Assembly (NCBI RefSeq): GCF_001189955.1
Contig: NZ_LFLT01000018.1
Location: 1-64,000, forward strand
Reading direction: 5' to 3'
DNA length: 64,000 bases
Origin: Herbaspirillum chlorophenolicum
Lineage (GTDB): Bacteria > Pseudomonadota > Gammaproteobacteria > Burkholderiales > Burkholderiaceae_D
Shown: in pieces, positions 7,782 to 16,582 of the stretch
Numbering within the stretch: position 1 is the first letter of the stretch
Layout of the letters: every line of letters begins with the position of its first letter
The notes under the pieces: model-generated
The model's database searches: none
The model's input: only the letters and a program-made list of their open reading frames with translations
What the model was told of the DNA's origin: nothing
Position numbers and translations under genes: made by a program

Positions 7782-10700
7782 TTGCTCCCGGAGGCTGCAG
7801 CGGCTGGGTAAGCACGGCTCAGCGCATGCTGCAGGCGCGAGGCATGTTGCCTGCCTTCGACGCTGGTCAAGGAAGTGGAGAAGACGTTCCGGTACTTCTG
7901 GGTCAGGAAGGTTTTCATGAAGGGGGCCGCGTGCGTCTCCCAGGTTCGCTTGTAGAGTTCATCGTGCAAGCTTGTTACCTGCTCCGTCGTCAGTGCCGCA
8001 AAGCGTTCAGGATTCTTCTCTTCCGCTCCGGCAAGAAGTTGTTGTACATAGTCCCGGTAGGCTTGCTCAACGGTGAGGGGGAGATCGGGCAGGTGATAGT
8101 GCCGGTTCACGAACAGAGAAAGTTCTTGCCCCAAATCAGTCAACTGCTCTTTCGATAACCTGTCGCTAAGCTGCTTGACCACCGCTTTGGCAGTGGCCAG
8201 GGTCGGTTTGGGTGCTTCCATGTCCGGATGGTTGTCCCCTTTCGCCGTCTCCCATTCGGCGCCGACCAAAATCAGTTTGGGCAACGGTTGGCCGTCTGCG
8301 GACTTGGGGGAAATCGGTTCGATCTGGATCTCGATAACTTCCTCGGTTGGCGCGGCCGGTGTTGGCGGTGCAGATGGAAAAGTCTGTGCACGTTGAGGTC
8401 CTCCGGCGTAAGGGACGTCGCCTGGCATGCCATTCCAGGTGGATGCGCGTCGGGCGCTTCCAGCCCCAAAACCCGGTTGTGGCGGAGTAGCATAGGCGGC
8501 GAAATTCGGCGCCTGATACAGGGCTGGATCAGGGGGGCGGGCGGACCAGGAAGGCGGCGGCGGTGGAGCATAGCCGCCGCTAAACGGCGGGCGCGTATTG
8601 AAACTGTTTCGGCGCGGCATGCCGCCACCGCCGAAGCCGAACGGCGGCGGAGGAGGTGGTGGTGCGGTATTTTCAGGCGGATCGTAGGCGTGAGCGTAAC
8701 GCGGATCGAAATTCGATGAAAATGGATTCGATGCATCGGCGCGCACAAACTTTGGATTCTGCTCGAACGGGTTTTTCCGGTCGAACCTGCGTCGGGAAGT
8801 CGATGCGGCGGGACGCGTGCGGGGGGGCGAGGTTTCGTCCCCTTCTTCATCCGACGAGAGCTGGCCGTAATAGCGCCGGGACTCGCGAATCGGCGTTTCA
8901 TCTTCTGGCCGCCCATCTTCAAAGTATCCCGCATTGCGCGCGGCGGCAGCGGCAGCCCGTGTCTGCTTCCTGGCCTCCGCGGCTTCGGCCTTCGCTGCTG
9001 CAAGGGCCTCCACTTTCTGCTTGAGCTTGTCCGGCGGCGTATCCAGCACCACATAGTACTCATCTTTGTGAGCGGGAATGGCTATTTCTCGATAACCGTC
9101 AAGGTTGAGGAGAACCGGCTTGGGCCGATCGGGAGCCACCACCACATAGGCCAGTATGACACCGGTCACGCCGGAGAGGTCGCGATGGTGCGTCCTGACC
9201 TGTGCCTGGTTGCCGAGGCGCTGCCGGAGCTTGGCAGGCAAGGTATGGAAATTGTAGCTGTACATCTCGGGCCGCGCGGCGGTTTCCGGTGCGGCGGCCC
9301 GGCCGGCATCTTCCTTGGCGCCGGTGGACACCTTGGCATAGCCCCTGGTGGTGGGCTCTTCTGCTTCAGGCGCTGCGGGCTGGGCTGGCGCCGGGCGTCC
9401 GATCGTTTCCTTGCGGCCACTGACGTTGGGATAGGTCGATGCACTCGAGGCGGCGGGTTGCACAGTGGCGGTGCTGGACACCGGGAGCGCACCGCGGCCG
9501 ACCGCTTCCTCCTTGCCGGAAATGCTTGGGTAGGACAAAGCAGTCGAGGTGCGTTGCGATACCTTGGCGGCGGGCGGCTGTGCCGGTTCTTGCTGGCTGG
9601 GTCGATTGACGCCGGGCTTCACGGCCGCCGTCGCAGGCGGCGCGGTTTGTGCCGACGCGACCTGCGCCTTGGCCACGTCCTCTGGCGGCGCCTGCTCGGT
9701 TACCCGCACGGGCGGCGCACTGCGCCAATCCGGCTCTGGCGACGGGAGGGCGGTCTTCTTTTCCGGCGTCGCTTGTTGCTCGTTGGCCTGCGCCGAGGGG
9801 GGCGTCGTGCTCACCACAACTGCTGGTGCATTACGCCAATCCACCGCTTGCGATGTTTCGGTTTCTTTTGCTGCGGTCATTGTGGGCTTTGGGGCTTTGG
9901 CAGGACTTGGCGCCACAGTCGCTGCCGGTGTTTCGACGGTGACCTGAGTGACCTTCGGCACGGCAGTGGACGCGGGTGTCGCGCTTTTGTCCGGCGCTGT
10001 AACCGGTTTGATGACGGCCACAGGCGGTGTCGGGGACGCCGTCGCTGGTTCCGGGGCCTTCGACGTCTTGGCCGGTTCCGACTGCCGTGTGACCACACGA
10101 GGGCTTGCCTGGCTTGCGGCGGGTGGTGTTTCTCGCGTGGTCGTTGGCGATGTGGACGGTTTGCTGGTTGCCACAGGGGCAGGCTGAGCCGAATCCTGCT
10201 TTTGCGCTGCCAAGGTTCTGGCCTGGGGCGCGACCGGAGTTGAAGCTGCCGATGGCGCGGGTACGGCATTATCCACTGCGCCGGTACTGGCCATTGGCAT
10301 TGGCGTCACGATCTTGGTGGCTGCATTGCTGGGGGGGGCCACGGGTTTGGTCGCGTTGTCGACGGCTGTCACCGCTGATGGCTTGGGCTGCTGGACCTTG
10401 GGCGTCGCGGGTACGGACTGTGTCTTTGCCTGCACCGTGTTGCTGGCTTGCCCTGCCGGGCGCGTGACGACCGCAGGCACTGCCTGGCTAACGGCAGGTG
10501 GTGTTGTTTGCGATGCCGATGTGGGCGTGGAGGACTTATTGGCACCGACTGGAGCGGCCGATACGTTATTGGATACAGCTGGCGATGGTTTGGTGACGGT
10601 GCTCGCGACAGGCGTGACGGCCTGACGTACAACGGTTTTTTCCGCTTCCGCCACGACCGATGCGGCCGGTTCAGCATTGGTGGCAACACTATTGCTTTGT

Positions 10701-12661
10701 TGAGCAGGCGTCTTGGCCTGCTTGTCTGCGGCCACGATAGGAGCGGTCGATGCCTTTGCCGGCATCGGGGCAGTGTTTTTTTGCGGCGCGCGTTCGGCAG
10801 CCTCGGGTATGGGGTGGCTCACGTGGCCGGGTGCCTCTGCCGTTGCTGTCGTTGCTGCAGCTTGTTTTCTTTCAACTGCTGGGACAGGCTGGGACGGCGT
10901 GACGGGCATCGACGCTTGCACCGTGACCGGCTTGGTCTGGCTTGCGGCCGCGGTGACGATTGGCGTTGACGCTATCGATGGTGGTGGCGCGGCAGACGTG
11001 GTCCCGCGGGTGCTGGCAGTTGGCTTGGGACCGACGTTTTTCGCGGCGGCATTGGCGGGCGTGCCGCCATCCTGTTGCGGCGCAGTGTTGCGGGTCTCAC
11101 TGGCAACTACGGGCGCTGGCCGGGCGGCGCGGTCGCGCGTCACTGACGGCGCAGGAGTGTCTTCATCCTGGGCGTCTTCCGCCGTGGGCTTGGGCGGTTG
11201 TGACTGTGGGGCGGGCGTGGGCGCCGGCGAAGAGACTGCGCTCTTTGCAACCGGGCTTGGTGCCGCATCAGCGTTGACATTATCCGTGACAGCCACCGCT
11301 GCGGATACTGATACTGGAGGCGCATCCTGCGGTTCAAGCACCGACTCCACCGCATGCTTCTCTGCCACCGGAGTCGCCGGGTCGCGCTTGCGATGATGGG
11401 CCGGCGCGCTGGACTTCTTGGTGTGCGATGAGGAAGCTTTGGTGCGGGCAGGTGTCATGCCCATGCTGGCGGCCATCCATCCAGCGATGCCGCCAGGCGC
11501 TGCCTTCTTCTTGCTCTCGCTACTGGTGCGACCAGCGCGCACGGAGCGCGTGTCATCATTCTTGTCCGACTGGCGTGCAGGCTTTTCCTTGGCCGGCGGC
11601 GTTGATTTTGCTGCAGGGGTGGAATCCCGGCGGGGCGCCTTGGAGGGCGTGGGCGCATCGTCGTCCGAACTTTCAGTGTCGCTGTCGGATTGGTCCAGCT
11701 TGTCCAAGACTTGCTGTTCCAGCTTGGCCAGTTCGGCATGTACCGTATCGAGCAGGCCGCGCAGCTTCTCGGCACTCTGTGCGTACTGGCGCGGCGGCAG
11801 ACTGCCGTCTTCGGACAGCGGAACCGGCATGTCGTCGATTGCCTTCAACTGGCCCTTGAGCTTATTGTTTTCCAGTTTCTCTTCATCAATCTCTTTCAGC
11901 ACGTCGCGTATTTTCAGTTCCGTTTCCCGGCTGACACCGGCCGCATCGAGTTTGTTGTTGAGCGCCGTGAATTTTTCGTCATATTTGGGTAGCTCGTTCC
12001 TGAGGCCATCTCGTCGCTTCTTCAGTGTGGCGATCTCGACATCGATGTCATCCATTTCGGAGGTGAACTGCGCGATCTTTTTATCGAGCGCCTGGCTGCG
12101 ATTCTTGTAATCGCTCTTCCTGATTTCGTTGCGGTCGTGGCGCCGCTTCAGGCTTGACAGATCGTGCTTGTATTCGTGACGTTTTTCCTTCAGATCTTTG
12201 CGTTCGTCATAGTACGAATCGATGTTTTTTTCCACATCGGTCAGGCCGATGCTTTGCTCGGTGCTTTTTTCGTCCTGTACCAGTTCATGTTTTTCGCGCA
12301 CCAGGGCGTGCTGCGATTCGGACATCTTGCCAAAACCGTCCAGCTTCTCCTGATGGGCTTGCAAGCGACTGTCCGACTGCGCCAATTGCTCCTGCAGGCC
12401 TTGGTAAGTCCTGGTATCAGCGGCGAGCCGTGCGGGAATCGACTGCGCCGTGGCGCTCAGCTTGATGAAACGGTTATAGAGTGTGTTCTCGGGTGAGCCG
12501 GTAGCGGCATGCTTGCCGTACTTGGTGATGAACGAGGGGACCGTGACCTGGATCTTGGCTCCAGGTTTTTCGGATTTTTCGCGCGATGTGCGCGTGTGGC
12601 GCGACGCGTGGGATGACGGCTCCGCATGGGATTGGCCGCCTTTGATAAATGCCTTTGGCAT
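7778..12661 (-). CDS. Giant coiled-coil/proline-rich T3S effector candidate
   Basis: A 1627-aa protein with no recognised enzymatic domain. Residues 1-60 are Ser/Thr/Lys/His-rich as in T3S signals. About 75-310 is a highly charged coiled coil and 325-1000 a Pro/Ala/Thr/Val-rich low-complexity rod containing DWRNAP/DWRSAP near 939 and 976. Around 1042, 1075 and 1105 lie three imperfect units, two reading YPxxSGxxExxGR and one YAKVST. A small folded segment near 1130-1200 is followed by two NPF motifs (about 1295 and 1310), a run of seven prolines near 1335 and a helical C-terminus. TGGAGCAAACAGTC precedes ATG 12661. An hrp-box-like promoter lies 135 bp upstream. No signal peptide is seen. Secretion by the T3S system is inferred from context and composition. 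Confidence 0.8.
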   Translation of the reverse strand: MPKAFIKGGQSHAEPSSHASRHTRTSREKSEKPGAKIQVTVPSFITKYGKHAATGSPENTLYNRFIKLSATAQSIPARLAADTRTYQGLQEQLAQSDSRLQAHQEKLDGFGKMSESQHALVREKHELVQDEKSTEQSIGLTDVEKNIDSYYDERKDLKEKRHEYKHDLSSLKRRHDRNEIRKSDYKNRSQALDKKIAQFTSEMDDIDVEIATLKKRRDGLRNELPKYDEKFTALNNKLDAAGVSRETELKIRDVLKEIDEEKLENNKLKGQLKAIDDMPVPLSEDGSLPPRQYAQSAEKLRGLLDTVHAELAKLEQQVLDKLDQSDSDTESSDDDAPTPSKAPRRDSTPAAKSTPPAKEKPARQSDKNDDTRSVRAGRTSSESKKKAAPGGIAGWMAASMGMTPARTKASSSHTKKSSAPAHHRKRDPATPVAEKHAVESVLEPQDAPPVSVSAAVAVTDNVNADAAPSPVAKSAVSSPAPTPAPQSQPPKPTAEDAQDEDTPAPSVTRDRAARPAPVVASETRNTAPQQDGGTPANAAAKNVGPKPTASTRGTTSAAPPPSIASTPIVTAAASQTKPVTVQASMPVTPSQPVPAVERKQAAATTATAEAPGHVSHPIPEAAERAPQKNTAPMPAKASTAPIVAADKQAKTPAQQSNSVATNAEPAASVVAEAEKTVVRQAVTPVASTVTKPSPAVSNNVSAAPVGANKSSTPTSASQTTPPAVSQAVPAVVTRPAGQASNTVQAKTQSVPATPKVQQPKPSAVTAVDNATKPVAPPSNAATKIVTPMPMASTGAVDNAVPAPSAASTPVAPQARTLAAQKQDSAQPAPVATSKPSTSPTTTRETPPAASQASPRVVTRQSEPAKTSKAPEPATASPTPPVAVIKPVTAPDKSATPASTAVPKVTQVTVETPAATVAPSPAKAPKPTMTAAKETETSQAVDWRNAPAVVVSTTPPSAQANEQQATPEKKTALPSPEPDWRSAPPVRVTEQAPPEDVAKAQVASAQTAPPATAAVKPGVNRPSQQEPAQPPAAKVSQRTSTALSYPSISGKEEAVGRGALPVSSTATVQPAASSASTYPNVSGRKETIGRPAPAQPAAPEAEEPTTRGYAKVSTGAKEDAGRAAAPETAARPEMYSYNFHTLPAKLRQRLGNQAQVRTHHRDLSGVTGVILAYVVVAPDRPKPVLLNLDGYREIAIPAHKDEYYVVLDTPPDKLKQKVEALAAAKAEAAEARKQTRAAAAAARNAGYFEDGRPEDETPIRESRRYYGQLSSDEEGDETSPPRTRPAASTSRRRFDRKNPFEQNPKFVRADASNPFSSNFDPRYAHAYDPPENTAPPPPPPPFGFGGGGMPRRNSFNTRPPFSGGYAPPPPPSWSARPPDPALYQAPNFAAYATPPQPGFGAGSARRASTWNGMPGDVPYAGGPQRAQTFPSAPPTPAAPTEEVIEIQIEPISPKSADGQPLPKLILVGAEWETAKGDNHPDMEAPKPTLATAKAVVKQLSDRLSKEQLTDLGQELSLFVNRHYHLPDLPLTVEQAYRDYVQQLLAGAEEKNPERFAALTTEQVTSLHDELYKRTWETHAAPFMKTFLTQKYRNVFSTSLTSVEGRQHASRLQHALSRAYPAAAASGSK

Positions 12662-12795
12662 GACTGTTTGCTCCAGATGTTGGTGAACTGGGCCTTTCGG
12701 TCGATGCTTGCCGCAAGAGGCTGATTGCCTGATGAATCCTTTCTCGCAAGAAGACAGGGCGGGATGACAACGGAACCCGGAAAAGCCCTTGCTTC

Positions 12796-12824
12796 TGAGT
12801 CGGGCGCCGAAGCAAGACGGTTCC
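12796..12824 (-). promoter_or_regulatory. hrp-box-like promoter for the giant effector candidate
   Basis: On the minus strand GGAACC, 16 bases, then CGACTCA. The spacing matches HrpL-type promoters and the downstream half is identical to that of the box at 15242. It lies 135 bp before ATG 12661. Confidence 0.65.
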
Positions 12825-12865
12825 GTGATATCGGTAGCGCTGCATCGATATCGCAGCGCCGCTGG

Positions 12866-13555
12866 TCAATGCAGTGCGCGCGGGCGCGGGCCATGCAGCG
12901 TCGAGAAGCACCAGGTGCCGCTGTCCGGTGAAAAGACGGCGCACTCATCGCCTTGCCCGGTATCGCTCCACAGGGTGTGGTACTGGTGCCTGCCCATGAT
13001 GGGTGCCTTGGACAGGGCGTCATCGGCGCAGAGTGCAAGCTGTTGGTCAGACCAGTTTGAGGTCAGGCGCACCTGTTGGCTGTACTGTTCGCCGCCGACG
13101 CGTTCCCACCATTGCTCGACGAAGTCCAGCACCTCGCGCTCGATGTGCAGCTGCGATATGCCATGCAGCGAATGCGCCATGAGGACCGGCACCGGCAACA
13201 ACGGCGTGATCAGCATCTGCTGGTCGTCGAGCAGCAGGTCGTTGGTATCGGATGCGAAGAATCCCAGCGCCAGCATCAACCTGCGTTGCTGTTCCGGTTG
13301 GCCGGACATGATGCGTTCGAGGTCGATGCGTTCCAGCGGGGCGCGTTGCCAGCCCGGCAGCCCCAGGCCCAGCAACTGCTGGCGGTAGATCTCGGCGTCC
13401 AATGCGGAGGCAAAGGCCAGCACCCCGGCTTCGCCGCCGTTGCGAATATGAAATGTGTGATGGCTTTCTTCGCCGGGCAGGCAGCCGTCGGCCGCCTTTA
13501 CTAATCCCCACAGGCGTGGCGCAATGGTTTGGTCGGCAAAAGTCGGATCGAACAT
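12866..13555 (-). CDS. Hypothetical HrpL-regulon protein
   Basis: A 229-aa soluble protein beginning MFDPTFADQT. The start at 13555 is chosen because CAGGAG lies six bases upstream; ATG 13573 and TTG 13585 in the same frame lack such a site. It is rich in Leu, Trp and His, without signal peptide, membrane segment or recognisable motif. An hrp-box-like site lies about 60 bp upstream and the giant effector candidate follows on the same strand after 205 bp with its own box. An effector or chaperone role is possible from context only. Confidence 0.65.
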   Translation of the reverse strand: MFDPTFADQTIAPRLWGLVKAADGCLPGEESHHTFHIRNGGEAGVLAFASALDAEIYRQQLLGLGLPGWQRAPLERIDLERIMSGQPEQQRRLMLALGFFASDTNDLLLDDQQMLITPLLPVPVLMAHSLHGISQLHIEREVLDFVEQWWERVGGEQYSQQVRLTSNWSDQQLALCADDALSKAPIMGRHQYHTLWSDTGQGDECAVFSPDSGTWCFSTLHGPRPRALH

Positions 13556-13613
13556 GTCGCGCTCCTGGCTCATTGTTGTTGTCAAGCAGGCCGCGCGGGG
13601 CGGCCTGCCAACA

Positions 13614-13642
13614 TGAGTAGCGCAATGTTGCCGACCGGTTCC
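13614..13642 (-). promoter_or_regulatory. hrp-box-like promoter
   Basis: On the minus strand GGAACC, 16 bases, then CTACTCA (one mismatch to CCACNNA). It lies between the aminotransferase homologue stop and the 229-aa gene start, in the orientation of the latter. Confidence 0.55.
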
Positions 13643-13691
13643 GCCGATATTTTCTTTCAGTAGCCGCTTATGCAGATGCGGTTGAGACGGG

Positions 13692-15044
13692 CTACATCAG
13701 CGCCAGAGCTTGCGCGGTCTCATCCACTGCGCGTCCCAGCTTGTCGATCAGTTCGTCCAGATGGGCGTGCTGTGCGATGAGTGCCGGCGCGAGTGCCAGG
13801 CGATCGCCCACGGCGCTCACCAAGAGGCCATGCTGCTGCGCGCGCAAGCTGCAATAGTGCCCGGCCAGGCCCACTTCGTCGAAGCTGGCCCTGCCCTCGG
13901 GAGCCGGTGACAACTGCAGCGCAGCCACCATGCCGCTGCCCTGGATCTGGCCTACCATGGGGTGGCCGTCGAAGCGCTCGCGCAGGCAATACTGGAAATA
14001 CAGGCCGGTATCGTGCTCGACGGTCTTCATCAGACCGTCGTCATCCAGCACGCGCAGGGTGGCCAGTGCGACTGCCGCCGCCAGTGGATGCCCCTGGTCG
14101 GTAAAGCCGTGTGCGAACGGACCGCCCAGGCTGGCGAGCGTGTCGGCCATGCGCTCTGATACTGCCAACGCTCCCATCGGCACGTAACCCGAGGTCAGGC
14201 CCTGGTCCAGGATCATGGCGTCGGGACGGATACCGAAGTGGTCGCTGCCGAACCACCGGCCGCAGCGGCCGAAGCCGCTGACAGCCTCATCCATGCACAG
14301 CAGGATGTCGTACTGTTCGCAGATGCGCTGGATTTCCGGCCAGTAGCTGTAGGGCGGATAAATGACGCCGCCGTTGCCTTGAAACGGTTCGGCCAGGAAC
14401 GCACCTACACGTTGCGGCCCGAGCTCCAGCAGTTTGAGTTCCAGTTCACGGGCTGCAGCCAGGCCGAATTCATATTCGGTCAAAAATCCGTCGTAGCCGA
14501 ACCAGTACGGCGGCGCGATGTGGCACACCTGGTCCAGCGGCAGATCGTCGAAGGCATGGCCGGCGCCATGGCGGCTGCGGCGGTGGCTGATGATGATGCG
14601 CTTGTCTGGCTTGCCGGCCAGTTCCCAGAAATGCCGCACCGAACGGCAGAGCAAGTCGTTGGCTTCGGCGCCGGAGTTGGCGTAGAGCACACGCTGCATG
14701 CCTGGCGGCAGCAGCTTGAGCAGCTTGGTGCCGAGCTCGGACAAGGGCGCATGGGTAGCCTGGAGAAATTGGCCGCTATGGCCCGGCGCGTCGAGCTGGC
14801 CGGTCGCGGCGTGCACCAGGGCTGGATGGCCATGACCGAGCGTGGCGCAGGATTGGCCGCAGACGCCGTCCAGGAATCTGGTGGCATCTGCGTCCCACAC
14901 ATACATGCCTTCGGCTCTGGCGAATACGCGGAGTTGTTCTGGCCGCAGCAGGGCATGGTCCTGGAAGGCGGACCGCACATGGCGTGCAAGATGGATGGCC
15001 CGATGGTCTTGTTTGGCCAGGGCAGGGCCGACGAAATGGTTCAT
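13692..15044 (-). CDS. Class III aminotransferase homologue lacking the PLP lysine
   Basis: A 450-aa fold-type I PLP protein of normal length. Family landmarks are present: the phosphate-binding SGAEAND (124-130), MDEAVSGFGRCGRWFG with Asp252 that would hold the PLP nitrogen, and HGFTDQGHP. The catalytic segment that normally reads AKGLTSGY is DQGLTSGY here: residue 281 is Gln, codon CAG at 14202-14204. Without the Schiff-base lysine normal transamination is not expected. Frame and length are intact, so this is not ordinary decay. A hrp-box-like site lies 64 bp upstream, linking it to the T3S regulon. It could be a pseudoenzyme, a regulator, or an enzyme using another chemistry. Confidence 0.85.
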   Translation of the reverse strand: MNHFVGPALAKQDHRAIHLARHVRSAFQDHALLRPEQLRVFARAEGMYVWDADATRFLDGVCGQSCATLGHGHPALVHAATGQLDAPGHSGQFLQATHAPLSELGTKLLKLLPPGMQRVLYANSGAEANDLLCRSVRHFWELAGKPDKRIIISHRRSRHGAGHAFDDLPLDQVCHIAPPYWFGYDGFLTEYEFGLAAARELELKLLELGPQRVGAFLAEPFQGNGGVIYPPYSYWPEIQRICEQYDILLCMDEAVSGFGRCGRWFGSDHFGIRPDAMILDQGLTSGYVPMGALAVSERMADTLASLGGPFAHGFTDQGHPLAAAVALATLRVLDDDGLMKTVEHDTGLYFQYCLRERFDGHPMVGQIQGSGMVAALQLSPAPEGRASFDEVGLAGHYCSLRAQQHGLLVSAVGDRLALAPALIAQHAHLDELIDKLGRAVDETAQALALM

Positions 15045-15107
15045 GGCAGTGAGCGCATGGCGCTGGTTGTTGCGGTGGAAGGTCGCGGCATGGGCCGCCT
15101 AGATTGA

Positions 15108-15135
15108 TGGGTGTAGCGCCTCGTCCAAGGGTTCC
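15108..15135 (-). promoter_or_regulatory. hrp-box-like promoter for the aminotransferase homologue
   Basis: On the minus strand GGAACC, 15 bases, then ACACCCA (one mismatch to CCACNNA), 64 bp before ATG 15044. It is back to back with the plus-strand box at 15242. Confidence 0.5.
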
Positions 15136-15241
15136 AACGACATGCCGCGCCGGGCATGCCCAGGAAAAAATAAAGTGAAAGCGATTGTTACTGGCCCTGG
15201 CCGTTGAGCTGTCGGCATTGGACGCGCAGTTGCGACGGCGT

Positions 15242-15270
15242 GGAACCGCGCGCGCCAGAAGACCGACTCA
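15242..15270 (+). promoter_or_regulatory. hrp-box-like promoter
   Basis: GGAACC, 16 bases, then CGACTCA, 29 bp upstream of ATG 15300. The downstream half matches that of the box at 12796-12824 exactly. Confidence 0.65.
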
Positions 15271-15299
15271 TCTATCCACTCATTCGATGGAGAAACAAG

Positions 15300-15443
15300 A
15301 TGGACATCAATCCTATCAACACGCTCAATACGGTAGTGAGCAATCCAATCGGCATCATTACCGATCCGCTGGGTACGCTGACCGGCGGTGGTGGCGGCAA
15401 TGGCAACAACGGCGGCGGGTCCAAGAACGGCGATATCGTCTGA
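15300..15443 (+). CDS. Small Gly/Asn-rich exported-type peptide
   Basis: A 47-aa product, MDINPINTLNTVV followed by an Ile/Pro/Leu/Thr segment and a Gly/Asn-rich tail ending SKNGDIV. GGAGAAACAAG gives a good ribosome binding site. It is the first gene after an hrp-box-like promoter and is followed by a 13-bp hairpin and then a CesT-like chaperone gene. Size, composition and context suggest a T3S-exported peptide or structural subunit, but no family is recognised. Confidence 0.6.
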   Translation: MDINPINTLNTVVSNPIGIITDPLGTLTGGGGGNGNNGGGSKNGDIV

Positions 15444-15447
15444 TCGT

Positions 15448-15480
15448 GGCGTTGCGGCGCAATTCACGCGCCGCAACGCC
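15448..15480 (+). terminator. Intercistronic hairpin after the 47-aa gene
   Basis: A perfect 13-bp inverted repeat (GGCGTTGCGGCGC, 7-nt loop, GCGCCGCAACGCC) begins five bases after the stop. There is no U tract, so it may stabilise the upstream message or attenuate the downstream chaperone gene rather than fully terminate. Confidence 0.55.
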
Positions 15481-15519
15481 GCCTTGGCCGCATGATTAAA
15501 AAAATAAAACTGGGGAAGT

Positions 15520-15927
15520 ATGTCGATACACCGTTACCACGCCTTGATCGATCGTTTGTGCGAGCAGTTGTCGATCGAAGTCAAGCCGACCATGTACCAG
15601 GCCGCGCAGATCGAAGTCGATGGAGTCGGCTTCACGCTGTTCCATGCCGGATTGATGTTGTCCGACAGCGTGCACATGCATTGCGATTTCGGCGCGTTGC
15701 CAGGCGCCGCGCGTGAAGCGGTGCTGCTGCGCCTGCTAGAGACGCAGACGCATCTGTTCGGCGTATGCGCGCCGGTGTTCACCTATGACCGCATGCGCGA
15801 CAGCGTCGCCTTGATGTGCCGGTTTCCGCTGAACGAGGAAGCGGATGCGGCATCGACGCTGGAATTGCTGCGCTTCTTTTCCGGTCTGGCAAAGCGCTGG
15901 CGCCAGGATCGATTCACATTCGTGTAG
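15520..15927 (+). CDS. CesT/SycE-type type III secretion chaperone
   Basis: A 135-aa small acidic protein with the class I T3S chaperone pattern: an N-terminal amphipathic helix (YHALIDRLCEQLSI), short strands around IEVDGVGFTLFH and MHCDFG, a long helix REAVLLRLLETQT and a final helix LELLRFFSGLAKRW. It aligns end to end with the chaperone-like product at 57956 (EVDG...CDFG...R..LL...LE). GGGGAAG precedes the ATG. It shares a promoter region with the 47-aa gene and lies between several effector candidates. Its cargo cannot be assigned. Confidence 0.75.
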   Translation: MSIHRYHALIDRLCEQLSIEVKPTMYQAAQIEVDGVGFTLFHAGLMLSDSVHMHCDFGALPGAAREAVLLRLLETQTHLFGVCAPVFTYDRMRDSVALMCRFPLNEEADAASTLELLRFFSGLAKRWRQDRFTFV

Positions 15928-15995
15928 CAAGCCGCAAGCCATCACGAGTGGTGGCCATCTCGTCCATCATTGCCATCGTCACCGTATCGATAACA

Positions 15996-16038
15996 ACGAA
16001 AAAGGGCTGGGTCCTGTGCGATACAGGACCCAGCCCTT
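15996..16038 (-). terminator. Terminator between convergent genes
   Basis: A perfect 16-bp stem (AAGGGCTGGGTCCTGT with its complement, 5-nt loop). Reading on the minus strand it is followed by TTTTT, so it ends the 141-aa gene at 16084; on the plus strand it can also stop read-through from the chaperone gene. Confidence 0.8.
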
Positions 16039-16083
16039 GAGGCCTGATGCGATGCTCTGACCATCCCGCTTCACGGGGCTGGT

Positions 16084-16509
16084 TCAACCACCAGTGATGT
16101 CACCTTGCTGGCCCACGCTGTCGGCCGAATTCTTGCCCTTCACTTGTTGTAATTGATCAACCGGCACGCCGGTCATGGCCGACAGTTTGTTCAGTTCCGC
16201 GTCGGAAATGTTGCCTTTCTTGAGCTTCTTGATCAGGTCCTCGAGCTCATTGGAGCCACCGCCGCCGTCGCCGCCAGCGCCATTGGCGCCATCGGACTGT
16301 GCGGCTTCCGGATGGCGTTTTTGCAGCTCATCCGCAATGGCCTTTTGCTGCCACTGCGGCAGGTTGCCTTGCAGCAGGCCTTGCAGCAGTTCCTGGTCGG
16401 ATTTTCCCGACAAGCCGTCCTTGAAGCCTTTGACTTCATTCGCCGATGGAGTCTCGCTGCCGCCGGTCACGCTGCCGGTGCCGCCATTGAAAGTGATATT
16501 CATGCTCAT
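16084..16509 (-). CDS. Gly-rich acidic secreted-type protein (harpin-like composition)
   Basis: A 141-aa protein with AAGGAA six bases before ATG 16509. It is Gly, Ser, Asn, Asp and Gln-rich, has a single Gly/Asp-rich linker (about residues 78-85) between two short helical segments (DQELLQGLLQGN.. and DLIKKLKKGNISDAEL), and lacks Cys and Trp-rich core features. Small size, acidity, Gly content and lack of Cys resemble harpins exported by Hrp systems, but no sequence identity to HrpZ or HrpN is claimed. An hrp-box-like promoter lies 45 bp upstream. Confidence 0.65.
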   Translation of the reverse strand: MSMNITFNGGTGSVTGGSETPSANEVKGFKDGLSGKSDQELLQGLLQGNLPQWQQKAIADELQKRHPEAAQSDGANGAGGDGGGGSNELEDLIKKLKKGNISDAELNKLSAMTGVPVDQLQQVKGKNSADSVGQQGDITGG

Positions 16510-16553
16510 GCTGTTTCCTTACAAAAATAGGAGGGGCTGGTGTACTGCCACCA

Positions 16554-16582
16554 TGGGTGAACCCGTTCCGTCCTTTGGTTCC
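16554..16582 (-). promoter_or_regulatory. hrp-box-like promoter for the Gly-rich protein
   Basis: On the minus strand GGAACC, 16 bases, then TCACCCA (one mismatch to CCACNNA), 45 bp before ATG 16509. Confidence 0.6.
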
